From: Cherax quadricarinatus
Taxonomy: Eukaryota; Arthropoda; Malacostraca; Decapoda; Parastacidae
Assembly (NCBI RefSeq): GCF_038502225.1
Contig: NC_091300.1
Span: 48,917,989-48,981,988, forward strand
DNA length: 64,000 nt
Reading direction: 5' to 3'
Position numbers and translations under genes: made by a program. Positions within the stretch are counted from its first letter, which is position 1; each line of letters starts with the position of its first letter. The notes beneath the pieces were generated by a model, which was not told where the DNA came from, made no database searches, and worked only from the letters and a program-made list of their open reading frames with translations. Positions 20,591-32,863 of the stretch are shown in pieces.

Positions 20591-22435
20591 ATGAACAATA
20601 GATTAAAACATCTCACTGGTCAAAAGAGAGGCATATATAGGCGTATCAAAAGAGGGAATGGACAGTTAAGAAATGAATATATTCAATTAATGAGAGAAAT
20701 AAAGAAAGGAATAAAAAAAGCAAGAAGGGATTATGAGGCTAAGGTCGCAAGGGATTCAAAGACTAACCCAAAAGGATTCTTTCAGGTATACAGAAGTAAG
20801 ATTAGGGACAAAATAGGCCCACTTAAAAGTAACTCTGGTCAGATTACTGGCAGTGATAAGGATGTGTGTGAAATTCTCAATACCTACTTCCTCTCAGTTT
20901 TCACCCAGGAAAGCACTAGCGATATTCTTGAAATAATAGATTATGTAGAACAGGATGATAAACTATGCACGGTTGCGGTAACTAGTGACATGGTCCTCAG
21001 ACAAACAGAGAAACTAAAAACTAACAAATCCTCAGGCCCTGATGAACTGTTTGCAAGGGTGTTAAAGGAATGTAAAGAGGAACTTAGCATACCTTTGGCT
21101 AATCTTTTTAACATATCACTACAAACTGGCATAGTGCCTGATAATTGGAAAATGGCAAATGTAATACCTATTTACAAGGCAGGTGACAGGCCCTTGGCTT
21201 TGAACTATAGACCAATAAGCCTTACCTCCATAGTGGGAAAATTTATGGAATTAATAATTGCCGAAGCAATTCCTAGCCATCTTGATAGGCACAGATTGAT
21301 TAATGAATCTCAATACGGTTTTACTAAGGAGAGTTCCTGTCTTACGAATTTACTAACTTTTTTCACTATAGTGTTTGAGGAGGAGATCATGGTAATAAAT
21401 ATGATATTGTGTATATGGACTTCAATAAGGCTTTCGATAGAGTTCCACATCAGAGGCTATTGAGGAAACTTAAGGCACACGGAATAGGAGGAGAAATTTT
21501 TCCAGGGCAGAGGCATGGCTGACAAATAGGCAGCAGAGAGTTTGCATAAATGGGGAGAAATCAGAATGGGGGCACGTCACAAGCGGTGTTCCTCAGGGGT
21601 CAGTGTTGGGCCCGTTGTTGTTCACAATTTACATAAATGACATAGATGAGGGAATAAATAGTGACATAAGCAAATTTGCTGATGACACCAAAATAGGCCG
21701 TCCAATTCATTCTAATGAGGACACTAGAGCACTCCAGAATGATTTGAATAGACTGATGCAATGGTCAGAGAAGTGGAAGACGCAGTTTAATATAGACAAA
21801 TGCAAAGTTCTAAATGTTGGACAGGAAAATAACCATGCGACATATAAACTAAATAATGTAGATCTTAATACTACTGATTGCGAAAAGGATTTAAGAGTTC
21901 TGGTTAGCAGTAATCTAAAACCAAGACAACAGTGCATTAGTGTTCGCAATAAAGCTAACAGAATTCTTGGCTTCATATCTGGAAGTATAAATAATAGAAG
22001 TCCTCAGGTTGTTCTTCAATTCTACATATGCTTGGTTAGGCCTCATTTAGACTATTCTGCTCAGTTCTGGTCATCGTATTACAGAATGAATATAAATGCT
22101 CTGGAAAACGTACGGAGGAGGATGACAAAGATGATCCCATGTATCAAAAATCTTCCCTATGAGGATAGACTGAGGGCCCTGAATCTGCACTCTCTCGAAA
22201 GGCGTAGAATTAGGGGGGATATGATCGAGGTGTATAAATGGAAAACAGGAATAAATAAAGAGGATGTAAATAGCGTGCTGAAAATTTCCAGCCAAGACAG
22301 GACTCGCAACAATGGTTTTAAGTTTCAGATTCAGGAAGGATATAGGAAAGCACTGGTTTGGTAATAGAGTTGTGGATGAGTGGAACAAACTCCCGAGTAC
22401 AGTTGAGGCTAAAACATTGTGTAGTTTTAAAAATA
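20591..22435 (+). pseudogene. CR1-B copy 1 reverse transcriptase
   Basis: Longest RT in the window. The Lys/Arg-rich linker (LKHLTGQKRGIYRRIKRGNG) precedes RT blocks: SSGPDELFARVLKEC, NYRPISLTSIVGKFMELII and QYGFTKESSCLTNLL. Then, after a frame change near 21385-21420, YMDFNKAFDRVPHQ, VPQGSVLGPLLFTIYINDID, and the catalytic FADDTKIG near 21678. The C-terminal thumb (LENVRRRMTKMIPC, RRRIRGDMIEVYKWK) matches CR1 elements. Further frame breaks lie near 21500-21600 and 22345; the tail VVDEWNKLPSTVEAKT is in another frame. The catalytic aspartates remain but the frame is destroyed. Confidence 0.85.
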
Positions 22436-22662
22436 GGTTAGATAAATACATGAGTGCGTGTGGGTGGGTGTGAGTTGGACCTGACTAGCTTGTGCTGCTG
22501 GGTCTGGTGCCGTGCTCCTTCCTTGAGTGGAGGTGGCCAGACTGGGTGGTTCATTGAGCTCATCCGGGGGAGGGACATGGACCTGCTCTGCATGGGTCAG
22601 TAGGCCTGCTGCAGTGTTCCTTCTTTCTTATGTTCTTATGTTCTTATGTTCTTATGTTCTTA
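22436..22662 (+). mobile_element. CR1-B copy 1 3' UTR and 8-bp terminal repeats
   Basis: A non-coding tail ending in four to five copies of TTATGTTC at about 22628-22662. Short 8-bp direct repeats at the 3' end are characteristic of CR1 retrotransposons and mark the true terminus. Copy 2 begins immediately afterwards. Confidence 0.85.
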
Positions 22663-24045
22663 AATAACCTGCTTGACTTGGTTCTGGCAAACAATGAAAC
22701 ACTTGTTAATAATTTACAAATTACTTAATAATTTACAAATTACTTAATAATTTACAAATTACCGAGGAACTCGGCACAAGCGACCACAAATTAATTACCT
22801 TCACCATTGAATGGAAGTATGATAGTAGGGTTAACTCAATAACGGTCCCAGATTTTCGCTTATCAGATTACACTTATTAGAGAACACTTATCATCTGTTG
22901 ACTGGGGTAACGAAGAGAGCCATCAACATGACAGCTTTCTAAACACTATGCATGCTGCCTAAAGAGCATTTATCCCATTTAAGGAAATTATATGAAACAG
23001 AAATGACCCAAAATGGATAAACAATAGGCTCAAATATATTTTAGGGCAGAAGAAAGAAATTTATAGGCGCATCAAAAGAGGTGAGGGTCATCTTATGAAT
23101 CAGTATATTGACATTAAGAGGGGCGTTAAAAAGGGGATAAGAAAAGCTAAAAGGGACTATGAAATTAAAGTTGCTAGGGATTCGAAAACTAACCCAAAAG
23201 GTTTTTCCAGGTTTATAGAGCAAAAGTTAGAGATAAGATAGGTCCCCTTAAAAATAACTCTGGCCATCTTACTGACAAGGAGAATGAAATGTGCTCTATT
23301 TTTAATAATTATTTTCTCTCCGATTTCACTCAGGAAGAAACTAATAATATCCCAATACTTAGGTTTCATAGCGAGCCTGAGGAAGATTAATTATGTAATA
23401 TCACAGCGAAATGGTTATCAAACAGATACACAAATTAAAGAAAAATAAATCCCCAGGCCCTGATGAACTTTTTGCAAGCGTTCTTAAAGAGTGCAGAATG
23501 GAACTTTGTAAACTATTGACTAATATTTTTAATATATCTTTTCGAACAGGTGTAGTGGCTGATACGGGGAAAATGTCCAATGTAATTCCTATTTTTAAAG
23601 CAGGGGACAAGTCGTTACCTTCAAATTACCGCCCAATAAGCCTGACCTCTGTAGGCAAATTACGAGTCAATTACAGCTTATATTATAAGAAGCCGTCTTG
23701 ATAAGCATAATTTGATTATTGATACTCAGCATGGATTCACGAGGGGCCGTTCCTGCCTAATTTATTAACCTTCTTCAGTGAAGCTTTTGAAGCTGTTGAT
23801 TATGATAGAGTATCCAATATTGTTTATTTAGAATTTATTAAGGCTTTTGATAGAGTACTTCACCAGAGATTGTTAAAGATAGTGGCAGCTCATGGCATTG
23901 GGGGAAAAGTGCTGTCATGGATCGAGTCATGGCTCACGAACAGGAAGCAGAGAGTGTGCATAAATGGGGTTAAATCCGAGCGGCGATCTGTAACAAGTCA
24001 TAGGCTCGTTATTGTTTATAATATATATCAATAACTTTGATGAGG
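22663..24045 (+). pseudogene. CR1-B copy 2, endonuclease end to RT palm
   Basis: 5'-truncated copy abutting the tail of copy 1. It begins in the endonuclease (NLLDLVLANNETLVNNLQIT, with a triplicated 16-17 bp word near 22710-22760), continues through the linker (LGQKKEIYRRIKRGEGHLMN) and RT blocks (NKSPGPDELFASVLKECRME and NYRPISLTSVGKL), then a decayed D-x-x-KAFDRV block near 23838. It breaks off at 24045 just after INNFDEGM, where another sequence intervenes. Many stops. Confidence 0.8.
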
Positions 24046-26094
24046 GAATGTGAAGGCTTACTCAGCCCTGTAACAACTTCAGACAGTATTACCAAGGCTG
24101 GCTTCTCCTCAGGAAAATTAATGAATAGAAAAAGAAATAATAATTCACAAAGATAAACACTATTATTTAGTAATGCAAAGATAAAACATTGAAAAAATGA
24201 AAGTGCATCCTATTTGATAGAAAAATTAAAAAATGAAATAAAAATATGACATTTGAATTCAACGCTAATATATACAGTTATACTGGGGTGTCTGGTGGAG
24301 GTTGACACCGTCTTGTAGAAATTGTAGCTGTTACTGATGATGTGGCGGGGGGAGAGGTCACAGGTGTTGGTGACAACCCAACGACTAGTTCTTCACAGAG
24401 TCAGTCCAGATGACAGGAACGCAGGTTCTTTACCACTGCAAAGATGAGGGGTAGTGTCCTGTACAATTAATCAGGTAGGTAGATTATAAGGTGACGTCCC
24501 AAGACCGTTTTCAGTCCGTCTCCTTCAACACTTCTCGTTGGTTGGCAGGTGACCCCATCTGTCATTCCAAGCTGGAAAGAGAGACAGGTTACCCACTGCT
24601 TAAGAAATCACTCTCCATGATAAGTGTAAGATACTTAAAAAAGGTGCTGATTATCGAAAAGTCTTATGTGGAGCTTAAAACTGAAAGGATAAAGTTTATT
24701 ATTGGTCAAAAGTGAAGCTTTTAACCAATATCCACTAGAATAGGAGCAGAGGCTTTTACTTACAGTTGTGATGGGAGCTGTGAGTCGAGTGATTACTGTT
24801 TGGCCGGAGCCCCACATGTCACCTTTTGGTGTGGGGAGAAAGGGGGGGGGGGAAGGGATAGAGGGAGCTAAACTGACCCTACCTTAACAAGCAGCCGGCA
24901 ATCAAACTATCGTTACCATATACTTGCTCGCTACTCCTATCTGTTGAACTTTTCCCTCACAGGGAATTACTAGTGAAATGAGCAAACGTAGATGTCACGG
25001 AACTTCCAAAGAATTTAGACAAACTCAATTCCTGATCAGAATAGTGGCAGTTTGAAAATTTGTGTGGACTGCCTCCAAGTGAGTCGCCTACCCTGGCAAA
25101 CTCTGTTGACACCGAGCTCTGAGGGGGTACCTCAGCCTCACAAGTGGCTTATATGACAGATTTTCACAAATGATTGAAGGTGCAAGAAACTCGCCTGCAT
25201 GCACGTATAAAGGACTAACTTACTTGGTGTTGCAGCATATATCCTGATCTTCAACTTCCCTAAGCTTAGCCTTAGCCCCTTTGGACTTCCCCTCAGAAAC
25301 CACGTGCAACCGGGAGCCTTAATTCCTGCAATATTCAATCATTATTAGTGACCTGCCTGCACCTCAGAAATTCCTATATCCAAGAGGGTATGTATCCCCT
25401 AGTATAACTATGCAGACACGGACACTAGCTTCCAGACTGCCAAGAGACACTGGTACTTACTGGGCATGCTCTGCCAGCTGCAACACAGGCCCACAGATCA
25501 AACTCACTCACAATTCTCCCCAGACACTGGCCAGAAATCTACGAGATAAAGTGGAGGTCTTGTCTTACTGTATGGGCCTGACAGAGGAGGTCATCTACGG
25601 TACATCGAGGTGCCTCTACCAGATTTCCTCCAGGTCTCAAATGTGAAGACACGTGGGGGACGCCGTCAGCTGATCACAGCACGTCTTGTCCAGTTGGTGT
25701 CTGTCTTAAGAAGAACGAGCTGGTCTCTCTTCCAGACCCTCGTCTCTTCATTCAAACTAGGGCTGCCAGTTCTCCCTAGCTAACTTATCCTAGTGTTTGC
25801 CTACATTATCGGCCTATTACTACCTATGTTAAGGTCTTAGGTCTACATTATTATTATCTACAATTGCCTTAGTAAACCTAATATTAATATACTAACAGTA
25901 AAACTACCTACTCCTTCCCTGAAGGGTAAATCTATAAATTAAATAAGCTTACCAACAATCCACACCAACTCGAGAGAATGCTTTTATGTTTGGGGAGAAC
26001 GCTTTTTGTTTGGGTGAGTTTAAGGGCCACCCAGCTCAGCCGTTCCATTACGGCCATGCTGGATCTGTCCTGTGGAACTTTAGGGACCAAATAA
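24046..26094. mobile_element. Unidentified 2.05-kb insertion in CR1-B copy 2
   Basis: CR1-B coding sequence stops at 24045 and resumes at 26095 with about 60 codons lost between. The intervening sequence has no recognisable protein. Part of it (24260-24430, with GATGATGTGG then GGTCACAGGTG) resembles 59760-59960, which also directly follows a broken CR1-B copy. A solo LTR or another non-autonomous element is possible; I found no clear duplication at its ends. Confidence 0.45.
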
Positions 26095-26345
26095 ATTTCC
26101 ACAGGCAGATGCAGTTCAATGTAGATAAGTGTCCATAACCCTAGCATTTATAAGTTTAATAATGTAGAACTTAGCCATACAGATTGAGAAAAGGACTTGG
26201 GGGTTATGGTAAGCAGCAACCTTAAACCAAGACAGCAGTGCATATGCGTGCGTAGTAAGGCAAATAGATTACTGTGATTTATATCTAGTGTAAGCAACAG
26301 AAGTCCAGCTTTATACATCATTAGTAAGGTCTTATTGCGCCCCCT
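26095..26345 (+). pseudogene. CR1-B copy 2, RT C-terminal piece
   Basis: Resumes the same element: QMQFNVDKC, then YKFNNVELSHTD, EKDLGVMVSSNLKPRQQC and VRSKANRLL, the palm-to-thumb region seen at 21780-21990. It ends at about 26345 (LLRPLNG) where a second insertion starts. Confidence 0.75.
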
Positions 26346-26973
26346 GAATGGGGCCCAATGTATATATTGTATATTTGATGAATATTATCTGTCATATAAT
26401 TTTATATTGCTGATATTTTTATTATTGGCTAAATTGAAAATATGTTGCCTCTGGCATGCAAAGAGTACGTAACCTTGATTCGGCGCATGTACACACCCTC
26501 ATTTACAGGCTATCTCCCCCAACCAGTGAACCAGGTTGCTGAGAGTTGATGATGGGGCCCCGTCGTTCAGCTAGTGACCAGGTTCCAGCCAATTAGAAGA
26601 TGGTTTTGGCAATCGCAGAGGTTATGTGGGTACCACTCTCCTGTCTGCCCTTTTCATTCCCATTCTAGAGCTGGTTGAAGCACGATCTGCTATCTTGTGG
26701 CTTCTATTTCTGCCTTGCTTACCGTGGAGTGCACTATACTTATCACTGTACATAGTGTACATATTTCTGTTCTAAATTGGCGAAGGATAATATAAGTCTA
26801 AACTTTTTCTGCTGTGTTTATTTTGCTCCCTTTACACCCAGGATAACAGGCCATTTGGATTCCTGGGTTGTAATATTGCCTTATATTATTATTTGACTTA
26901 GCTGTGTCATTAGGTAGGATGTAACATTTACACTTCACTGTGCTCACTGTTCGACAGTTGTGAGTGGCTGCAG

Positions 26974-27025
<52 letters not shown>

Positions 27026-28109
27026 CTTTCTTATGTTCTTGCTTGTTTGTGTCAGGCTGTACCTTGCACCATCCTGAAGTAGCTAGGCGAGTCATGTGCT
27101 TGCACCTGGAATTGGAGACTGTCCTCCCTTGATCGCTCTCTCCTCAGCTGGTCACCGCTTGACCAAGACCTCTCTCCAACTCTCCAGAGACCTCTCTCAT
27201 CTCTGGTTGTTTGTTCATTATTTAGACGGTTTTGGTAAAGTATGATTTCGCTGGTGAGTCGAAACATACTTCTTGGAACTGTGTAATTCTGTTCACAGAG
27301 CATAGTTCGGACTTAGTGATTTTTGACGTTTTACTGAGGTTGTGTGTCGTACTGACACTAAGTTAACCCAGGTCCCAAGCTTCTGACCTACGTTGTTTGG
27401 CTTCTGCGCACTGTCGAAGTCAGGGGTTTGGATATGCTGAACTTAGATTCAGTATTAAGGAAGTTTTATGACTCTTATGGAGGATCTGCTGATGGTCCCC
27501 AGTTAGGGTTGTTATTTTGTCTCCTTGTTCCTGACGATGTGCTGCTGCTTGTTATATTATTATTGATCGGTGAATCGTTAGTCTTACTGTTCAAGCAAGA
27601 TATTTTGATTGCCTGGTTGGTCAAGAAGATAGATTATTTGAGGACGTTTAGTCAGTCACTGTTTAAGTCTAGTCGAGTCTTACCGAGACATAACGAACAA
27701 GTTGGAGCACATACACACATTCTTACACACACGCTTGTTCATACTAGTATCATTTTTATAATTGCTGACAATGTATCAGACGGTTCTTGAGAGCCATAAA
27801 GAGATAAATTGTGCCTTCAGCACTATATTACTACAAGAGAAGTGTAGGAACCTATATCCTATATTACATAAAGCAATTACTTTTAATTTGTTCACCTGGG
27901 CAACTTTGTTAAAAAACATCTCAATTTTTATTTCTTTAGTATTCTATCAGTTACAATCCTAAAGCACTATCATAATTTTAAAGGCTAACAGGACCAGAAT
28001 ACTGACTACTTGTTACAAAAAACCAGAAACAGGTTGAATGCTAGAGGGAAGACCTTCTAGTATTCTCTGGAGATGTCTATACTTAACATATATCGCCCCA
28101 TTTTTGTAG
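26346..28109. mobile_element. Unidentified 1.76-kb insertion, LTR-like in composition
   Basis: Sits inside CR1-B copy 2 at the LVRP...QFW codons. It begins near TGTATATATTGTATATTTG and has promoter-like, AT-rich and CT-rich blocks reminiscent of a long terminal repeat, but I see no paired LTR. CGCCCC occurs at both junctions. It contains a (CTGC)n run at 26968-27012 followed by TTTCTTATGTTCTT, a possible CR1-B tail scrap. A 120-codon frame (27428-27790, MLNLDSVLRKFYDSYGG...) is open, with no motif I know. Confidence 0.35.
26968..27012 (+). repeat. (CTGC)n microsatellite
   Basis: About eleven GCCT/CTGC tetranucleotides. Confidence 0.95.
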
Positions 28110-28318
28110 CAGGCATCTCAATTCTGGTTTCCATATTAAAGAATGGATATAAATTCATTAGAAAACATTCAGCGTAAAATGACTAAATTAATACATAGCA
28201 TTAGAAGTCTTCCGTATGAAGAAAGATTGAAGTCCCTTAAATTACATTCACTTGTGAGATGAAGAATGAGGGGAGACATGATCGAAGTGTTTAAGTGGAA
28301 GATGGGTATTAACAAAAG
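28110..28318 (+). pseudogene. CR1-B copy 2, thumb piece
   Basis: Third piece of the same copy: QFWFPY, MDINSLENIQRKMTKLIHSI, LPYEERLKSLKLHSL and RGDMIEVFKWKMGINK, matching 22065-22260. Cut at 28318 by the Tx1-like element. Confidence 0.8.
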
Positions 28319-29704
28319 GGGTCGTCCTCATCGCCTCCGAGCCGTGTGGACGAGCTGCGCAGACGCTCCTGTTTTGAGTTTGTTTTTACGCAGTTTACCT
28401 GATTGAGCTGCCCCTAGCGTTGGTTGGTGGAAACTTTATTTTCTCCAACATGGCGCTGAATAGCAGAAGAAGAATCAACACTGTCTGCATTGAGATGATC
28501 CGTGGAGCTGTCACGGGATCCAACATGGATTTATTGTTACCAGCGATCATTCGCGATACCTATGGTATAGCAAATGAGGAGATATGTGGTGTCGCATTAA
28601 ATGGAATGACAAGAATTTTCGTTAAAATGACGTCTGCACAAGTCTACGAGGCAGTGGTCGACAAGTATCAGGAGACCATCATACCGGTTAATACAGCTGT
28701 GTCGGTGAGACTCCATGATGTATCTCGACATTACACTTGGGTGAAAATCAGGAATGTGCCTTTTGAGGCGACTGATTTTGATATTACCAGTGAACTGCGT
28801 ACTTATGGGACGGTTCACGTAGCCACAGCAGGGAGATGGGCAACTGGACCGTATGCAGGTGCGCTGGAAGGCGCGTATACAGTTAAAATGACTCTTCGAC
28901 ACCCTATTCCTTCATATATTGTGTTGAAAGAATTACGGACTCAAGTCTATGTAACGTATGCGGGGCAACAACGTACGTGTCGGCTATGTGGGTCATATGA
29001 CCACATCGCGGCGCAGTGTGGGAAACGAAGTGGGTACCCGGCACAACAGCAACGGCAACAGCAGCAACAGCAGCCAGTGGGCGAGGTAGGCGATGAGCGA
29101 GAACAGTCTCTTGCTACACCGCCCCAAAAACGGTTGTCATGGAGTGAGGAGGTGGACAAAGGAGCTCGAATCGCCAATTGTAACGCTTCAAGGAGAATCT
29201 CAGTCATTGGACATACATAAGGTTTTTGAGGAGAGACTACCTAATATGGGTGAAGAAGTGGCGGCGTCTTTGGTAAAGGCGTTGGATGACTTGTTAGAGG
29301 AATCGGTCCTAGATCAGGTGGAAGACCCAGGCTTAGTTCTGGGGACGGCTGTGAATGATGGTATGGCAGAAGATGACGGTTTGTCGACGAGAGAGTCTAA
29401 AGGATTGAAGGTGCATGCAGTAGAGGTGGAGGTGCATCAGGACGGTGCTTCAGATGTCAAAATGCAGGTGGAGGGCGGGACACGAAAGAGGACTGCAGCA
29501 TCATCGGATTCTGATGATGTGCTCACTCCTGCCCAACGCCCTGGGAAAAAGTCTTGGGTGGAGGTACAGCAGAGAGGGAATGGTGAACCAAAGGATCAAG
29601 GGATTGCAAAGGTGATTCCCAACAAAGGGGGGAGGGACAGAGGTGTTGCAAAACGAACTGGGGTAAAGTCAGTGCCGGGGACAAAAGGAAAACCCATTTG
29701 TTGA
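28319..29704 (+). pseudogene. Tx1-D ORF1 (CCHC zinc-knuckle protein), frameshifted
   Basis: ORF1 of an L1/Tx1-like LINE, with a likely 5' UTR from 28319. The ATG at 28450 (MALNSRRRINTVC) or 28420 opens a frame running to 29220. Residues about 90-190 (VSVRLHDVSRHYTWVKIRNV, then GTVHVATAGRWATGPYAGAL) resemble the N-terminal part of Tx1-type ORF1. The CCHC knuckle C-R-L-C-G-S-Y-D-H-I-A-A-Q-C lies near 28978-29020, followed by a polyglutamine stretch. The frame switches near 29160-29215 and continues as an acidic tail (LVKALDDLLEESVLDQVED) to 29704. The product would bind element RNA. Confidence 0.8.
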
Positions 29705-30859
29705 ATTCAAGTGTTTTACTATAAATATTAACGGGTTGAGAGCTGAGAGGAAGCTTAAGTGGTTTAATGAGTATTTGGTGCGACTTGGTGTGGATGTGGT
29801 ATTCTTACAGGAACATAATTTTAGGCCTGGTTATGAGTTGGATATGAGTGGCTATAATGTGTACATGGAACATGCGACACGTTTGAAAGGTGGGGCTGCC
29901 ATTTTGGTAAAGGAAACTAGCCCGTTTATAATAAGGCGTAGTGAAGGGGGGGAGGGGAGGGTAATTAGAGTGGATGGAACTTGGGGTAGGGTTCCCATTA
30001 GTTTAGTATGTGTATATGGTCCGGCTGAGGGTGACGTGAGTATTAAAACTAAATTTGTTCAGGACGTGCTGGTCTATTTTTTACGTGGTTTACCGAATGT
30101 TGCAATAATAGGCGGGGATTGGAATTGCGTGATACGTCGTAAAGATGTGGAGCCCAGAGGTGCGGGGTGTTGTTTGGGTATATTGGGGGATATATTGACC
30201 GGGGTGGGGTTAAAGGATGTGTGTGTGTGGGGGGGGGAGGGATGGTAGAGCATACCTTCATTAAACGAGGTTATGCGGCGAGGTTGGACCGAATGTACGT
30301 GCCTTGTGCGGTTACTGTGCGGAGGGTGAATGTGATAGATGTGGTTTTTTCGGATCATAGAGGAGTGGTAATAGATGTGGATATTGAGGGTGTGCCTCGG
30401 AGGGGTCCATCATTTTGGAAATTGAATGTAAAGTTATTAAAGGAAGAGGATAGTCTTTTGTCTTTTGGACATATGTGGGATCGTTTAGTGGTAGAAGCAC
30501 CAGGGGATGTTGCCATGGTTAATTGGTGGGAAACAATAGCTAAAAAACGTATTAAGGAATATTATATTAATCGAGGGAAGAGATATAATCAGTTACAATA
30601 CGGTTTTCAAAAATATTTAGAGGGGCAGTTGCGCGACTGTTATGCACAAATTAATGCTAATTATCCTGTTATTGAAATTGAAAGTTTGAAGGAAAATATC
30701 CGGAATTTACAAAATGAGAGGTTTGATGGGGAAAGGCTTAAGGGCGGGATTGAGGAGGTTTTGTGGGGAGATCGGCCGTCGGCGTGTGTGTTGCGGAGTC
30801 AACACACACGTCGCAAGGCAATGGAGTTAATGGGGTTGAATGTTCAGGTAGGTATGTAA
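29702..30859 (+). pseudogene. Tx1-D ORF2 endonuclease and linker
   Basis: Endonuclease of the L1/Tx1 type: FTININGLRAERK, VDVVFLQEHNF (catalytic Glu), GGAAILV, VCVYGP, IIGGDWNCV. A frame change at the G-run 30228-30236 leads to RRGYAARLDRMYVP-like residues and FSDHRGVVIDV, the SDH catalytic block. A long basic linker follows (KKRIKEYYINRGKRYNQL) and ends at an in-frame TAA (30857-30859), after which the RT continues in the same frame. Confidence 0.85.
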
Positions 30860-32402
30860 GGGTATAAAGTGGACCAGGTGTTGACGACGACTGAGGGTAT
30901 GAGTGGGTATATTGATGCTTGGGTTAAGTTGAAAACGCAAAGTGTGGGAATAAGTGAAATAGCATTACAGTCAATTGGAAGGTTTGTGCAGTGTGAGTTG
31001 ACAGAGCATGATCGAGTCGTTTTGGAAGGGCCGATAACGGAGTGCGAGACATGGGAAGCTTTATCCGGGGCGCAATTAGGTAAGGCACCAGGAATTGATG
31101 GGTTGCTCAGTGACTTTTATCTCCAAAATTGGAGCGTTTTAAAAGAATTTTTGGTAAGATTATTCAATATCCTTAAGCGGGATCGGGTTTTAGGGGCACA
31201 GCAACGGATGGCTGTGGTCGTTCTAGTGCCTAAAGGTGAGCCATTAACAGTCAAAGACTATCGTGCTATTTCGTTATTGTGTGGTGATTATAAGGTTTTT
31301 GCAAGAATTTTAGCTAACAGAATACAAAAGGTCCTGGGTAAAGTGATTGATAAGGGACAATATGGGGTGCCGGGAAGGTCTATGTATGACGGGCATGGTT
31401 TGATTAGAAGTTTTATTGAAGAAAGAGTAAAATTGGGAGTGGGGGGGGTGTGTGTTGGCTATAGATTGGGAGGCGGCATATGATAGTGTAGAAAGGGAAG
31501 CGTTATGGAAGATTATGAGATGGCAGGGGTTTGGAGAGGAAATTATATCATGGGCCAAATAAATGTATCAAGATGCATCCTTGCGGGTGCAGGTAAATGG
31601 AAGGTTAGGAGAACAAATTCAGATGAGAAGGGGTCTACGTCAAGGTTGTCCCCTTTCACAAATATTTTTTGCGTGTTTACAGGATCCCTTTTATAAAGGA
31701 ATTAGGGTCTTATTGGCAGCAAATGGGGTTGGTGACGAAAGGGGTGGGGGGGCTGGCATTGTTGGATATGTTGATGACACAACGATTTTAGTAAGTGGTA
31801 ACAGGGATTTGCCTCGGGTGGAAAAGTTAGTAAATGTTTTTGAAAAGGCTTCTGGTATGTCAATTAATAAGGGGAAAACGAAGTATATGGATCTTGGGGA
31901 TAGGTTAAGTGAGGAATGTGAAGTAGTTGAAAGGTGGAAAAAGGTGGACCAATTACTGATATGTGGGATCGTTTATGTAACTGATATCAAGTTAGCACAA
32001 CAAATAAATTCAGTGCGTATTGTAGATGGTGTACTGAAGCGCCTCAGTGGTTTACGAGCTGCACACTTAACTTTGCATCAAAGAGTAATTACAACGAATG
32101 TCCTATTATATAGTAAACTTTGGCATGTAGCAGCAATATATCCGATACTTCGTAGTGAGATACAAAGGTTACAAAAGCGCGTTTTTAGATTCATTTGGGG
32201 TACTGGAAGCGAATGGTTAGGTAGAGCGGTTGTCACACTCCCGGTTGGCCGAGGAGGGCTGGGTCTTATAGCTGTTGAAAAGAGGATTATGAGTGTGTAT
32301 TTGAAACGTAGTTATAAGCGGGAAGGGGGGGGGCGAGGGAAGGCGGACTTCATAAGATGCGTCAGGACATGCAACGGTGGTGGGTGGGTAGGGAGTTCAT
32401 AA
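30860..32402 (+). pseudogene. Tx1-D ORF2 reverse transcriptase
   Basis: RT in three frame segments. 30869-31483: GKAPGIDGLLSDFYLQNW, VVVLVPKGEP, DYRAISLLCGDYKVFARILA, QYGVPGRSMYDGHGLI. The frame breaks at the G-run near 31441-31448 within what reads on as IDWEAAYDSVEREALWKI in the next frame, with a TAA at about 31560. 31563-32402: RRGLRQGCPLSQIFFACLQD, catalytic YVDDTTIL near 31769, FEKASGMSINKGKTKYMDLG, and the C-terminal VFRFIWGTGSEWLG then GRGGLGLI typical of the L1/Tx1 lineage. The last break is at the G-run near 32325. The YVDD aspartates are intact. Confidence 0.88.
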
Positions 32403-32439
32403 TAGGTGAGGCAATGTTACGGGTCATCATAAACATGAG

Positions 32440-32863
32440 CTAGAATTGTTGGAATATTTCTGCTTAATATCCTATGTAGAGGAATTGACTCTATATATGG
32501 CTGTCTCGGGGGAAAATATCAAGTTCCTTTCACTAGTTGTCAATGAGACGTTGTCATTTCTATTGCAAGAATGTTATCTTCATCAACATGAATATTTTTA
32601 AATGCATAGTTTAATTTAACTAAGATGGCTACGCCACTATAGGGTCCTCTCGATTTCTCCACAGTAGAGTAACCACGTAATTTAATATGTTGATCAACTC
32701 TCGCAGCTGTCTCATTCAAGAGTATAACATCGGGATTGTAATTATGTAGTTCAACCTCAAGGAGGTAACGGTTATTAAAGAAATGTTGAACATTAAGTTG
32801 GAAAATTGTAATCCCCATTATTTCTTGCACTTCGCACGTGTACTGCGGTCTGAACGCCTGCAA
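32440..32863 (-). pseudogene. LINE-E ORF2 endonuclease N-terminus, 3'-truncated
   Basis: Reads GITIFQLNVQHFFNNRYLLE, then NPDVILLNETAARVDQHIK (catalytic Glu block, NET), SGVAILVK, and stops near 32540. Only the first third of the endonuclease is present; the element ends against the 3' end of Tx1-D. It overlaps the end of ORF1, as is usual in Jockey-type LINEs. Confidence 0.75.

Noticed and set aside
27236..27270. CTGGTGAGTCGAAAC considered as a hammerhead
   Set aside because: There is no room for stem II between the box and GAAAC, and the box does not match.
27428..27790. 120-codon frame, considered as a gag-like start of an LTR element
   Set aside because: No zinc knuckle, protease or paired LTR can be seen; left as part of an unidentified insertion.
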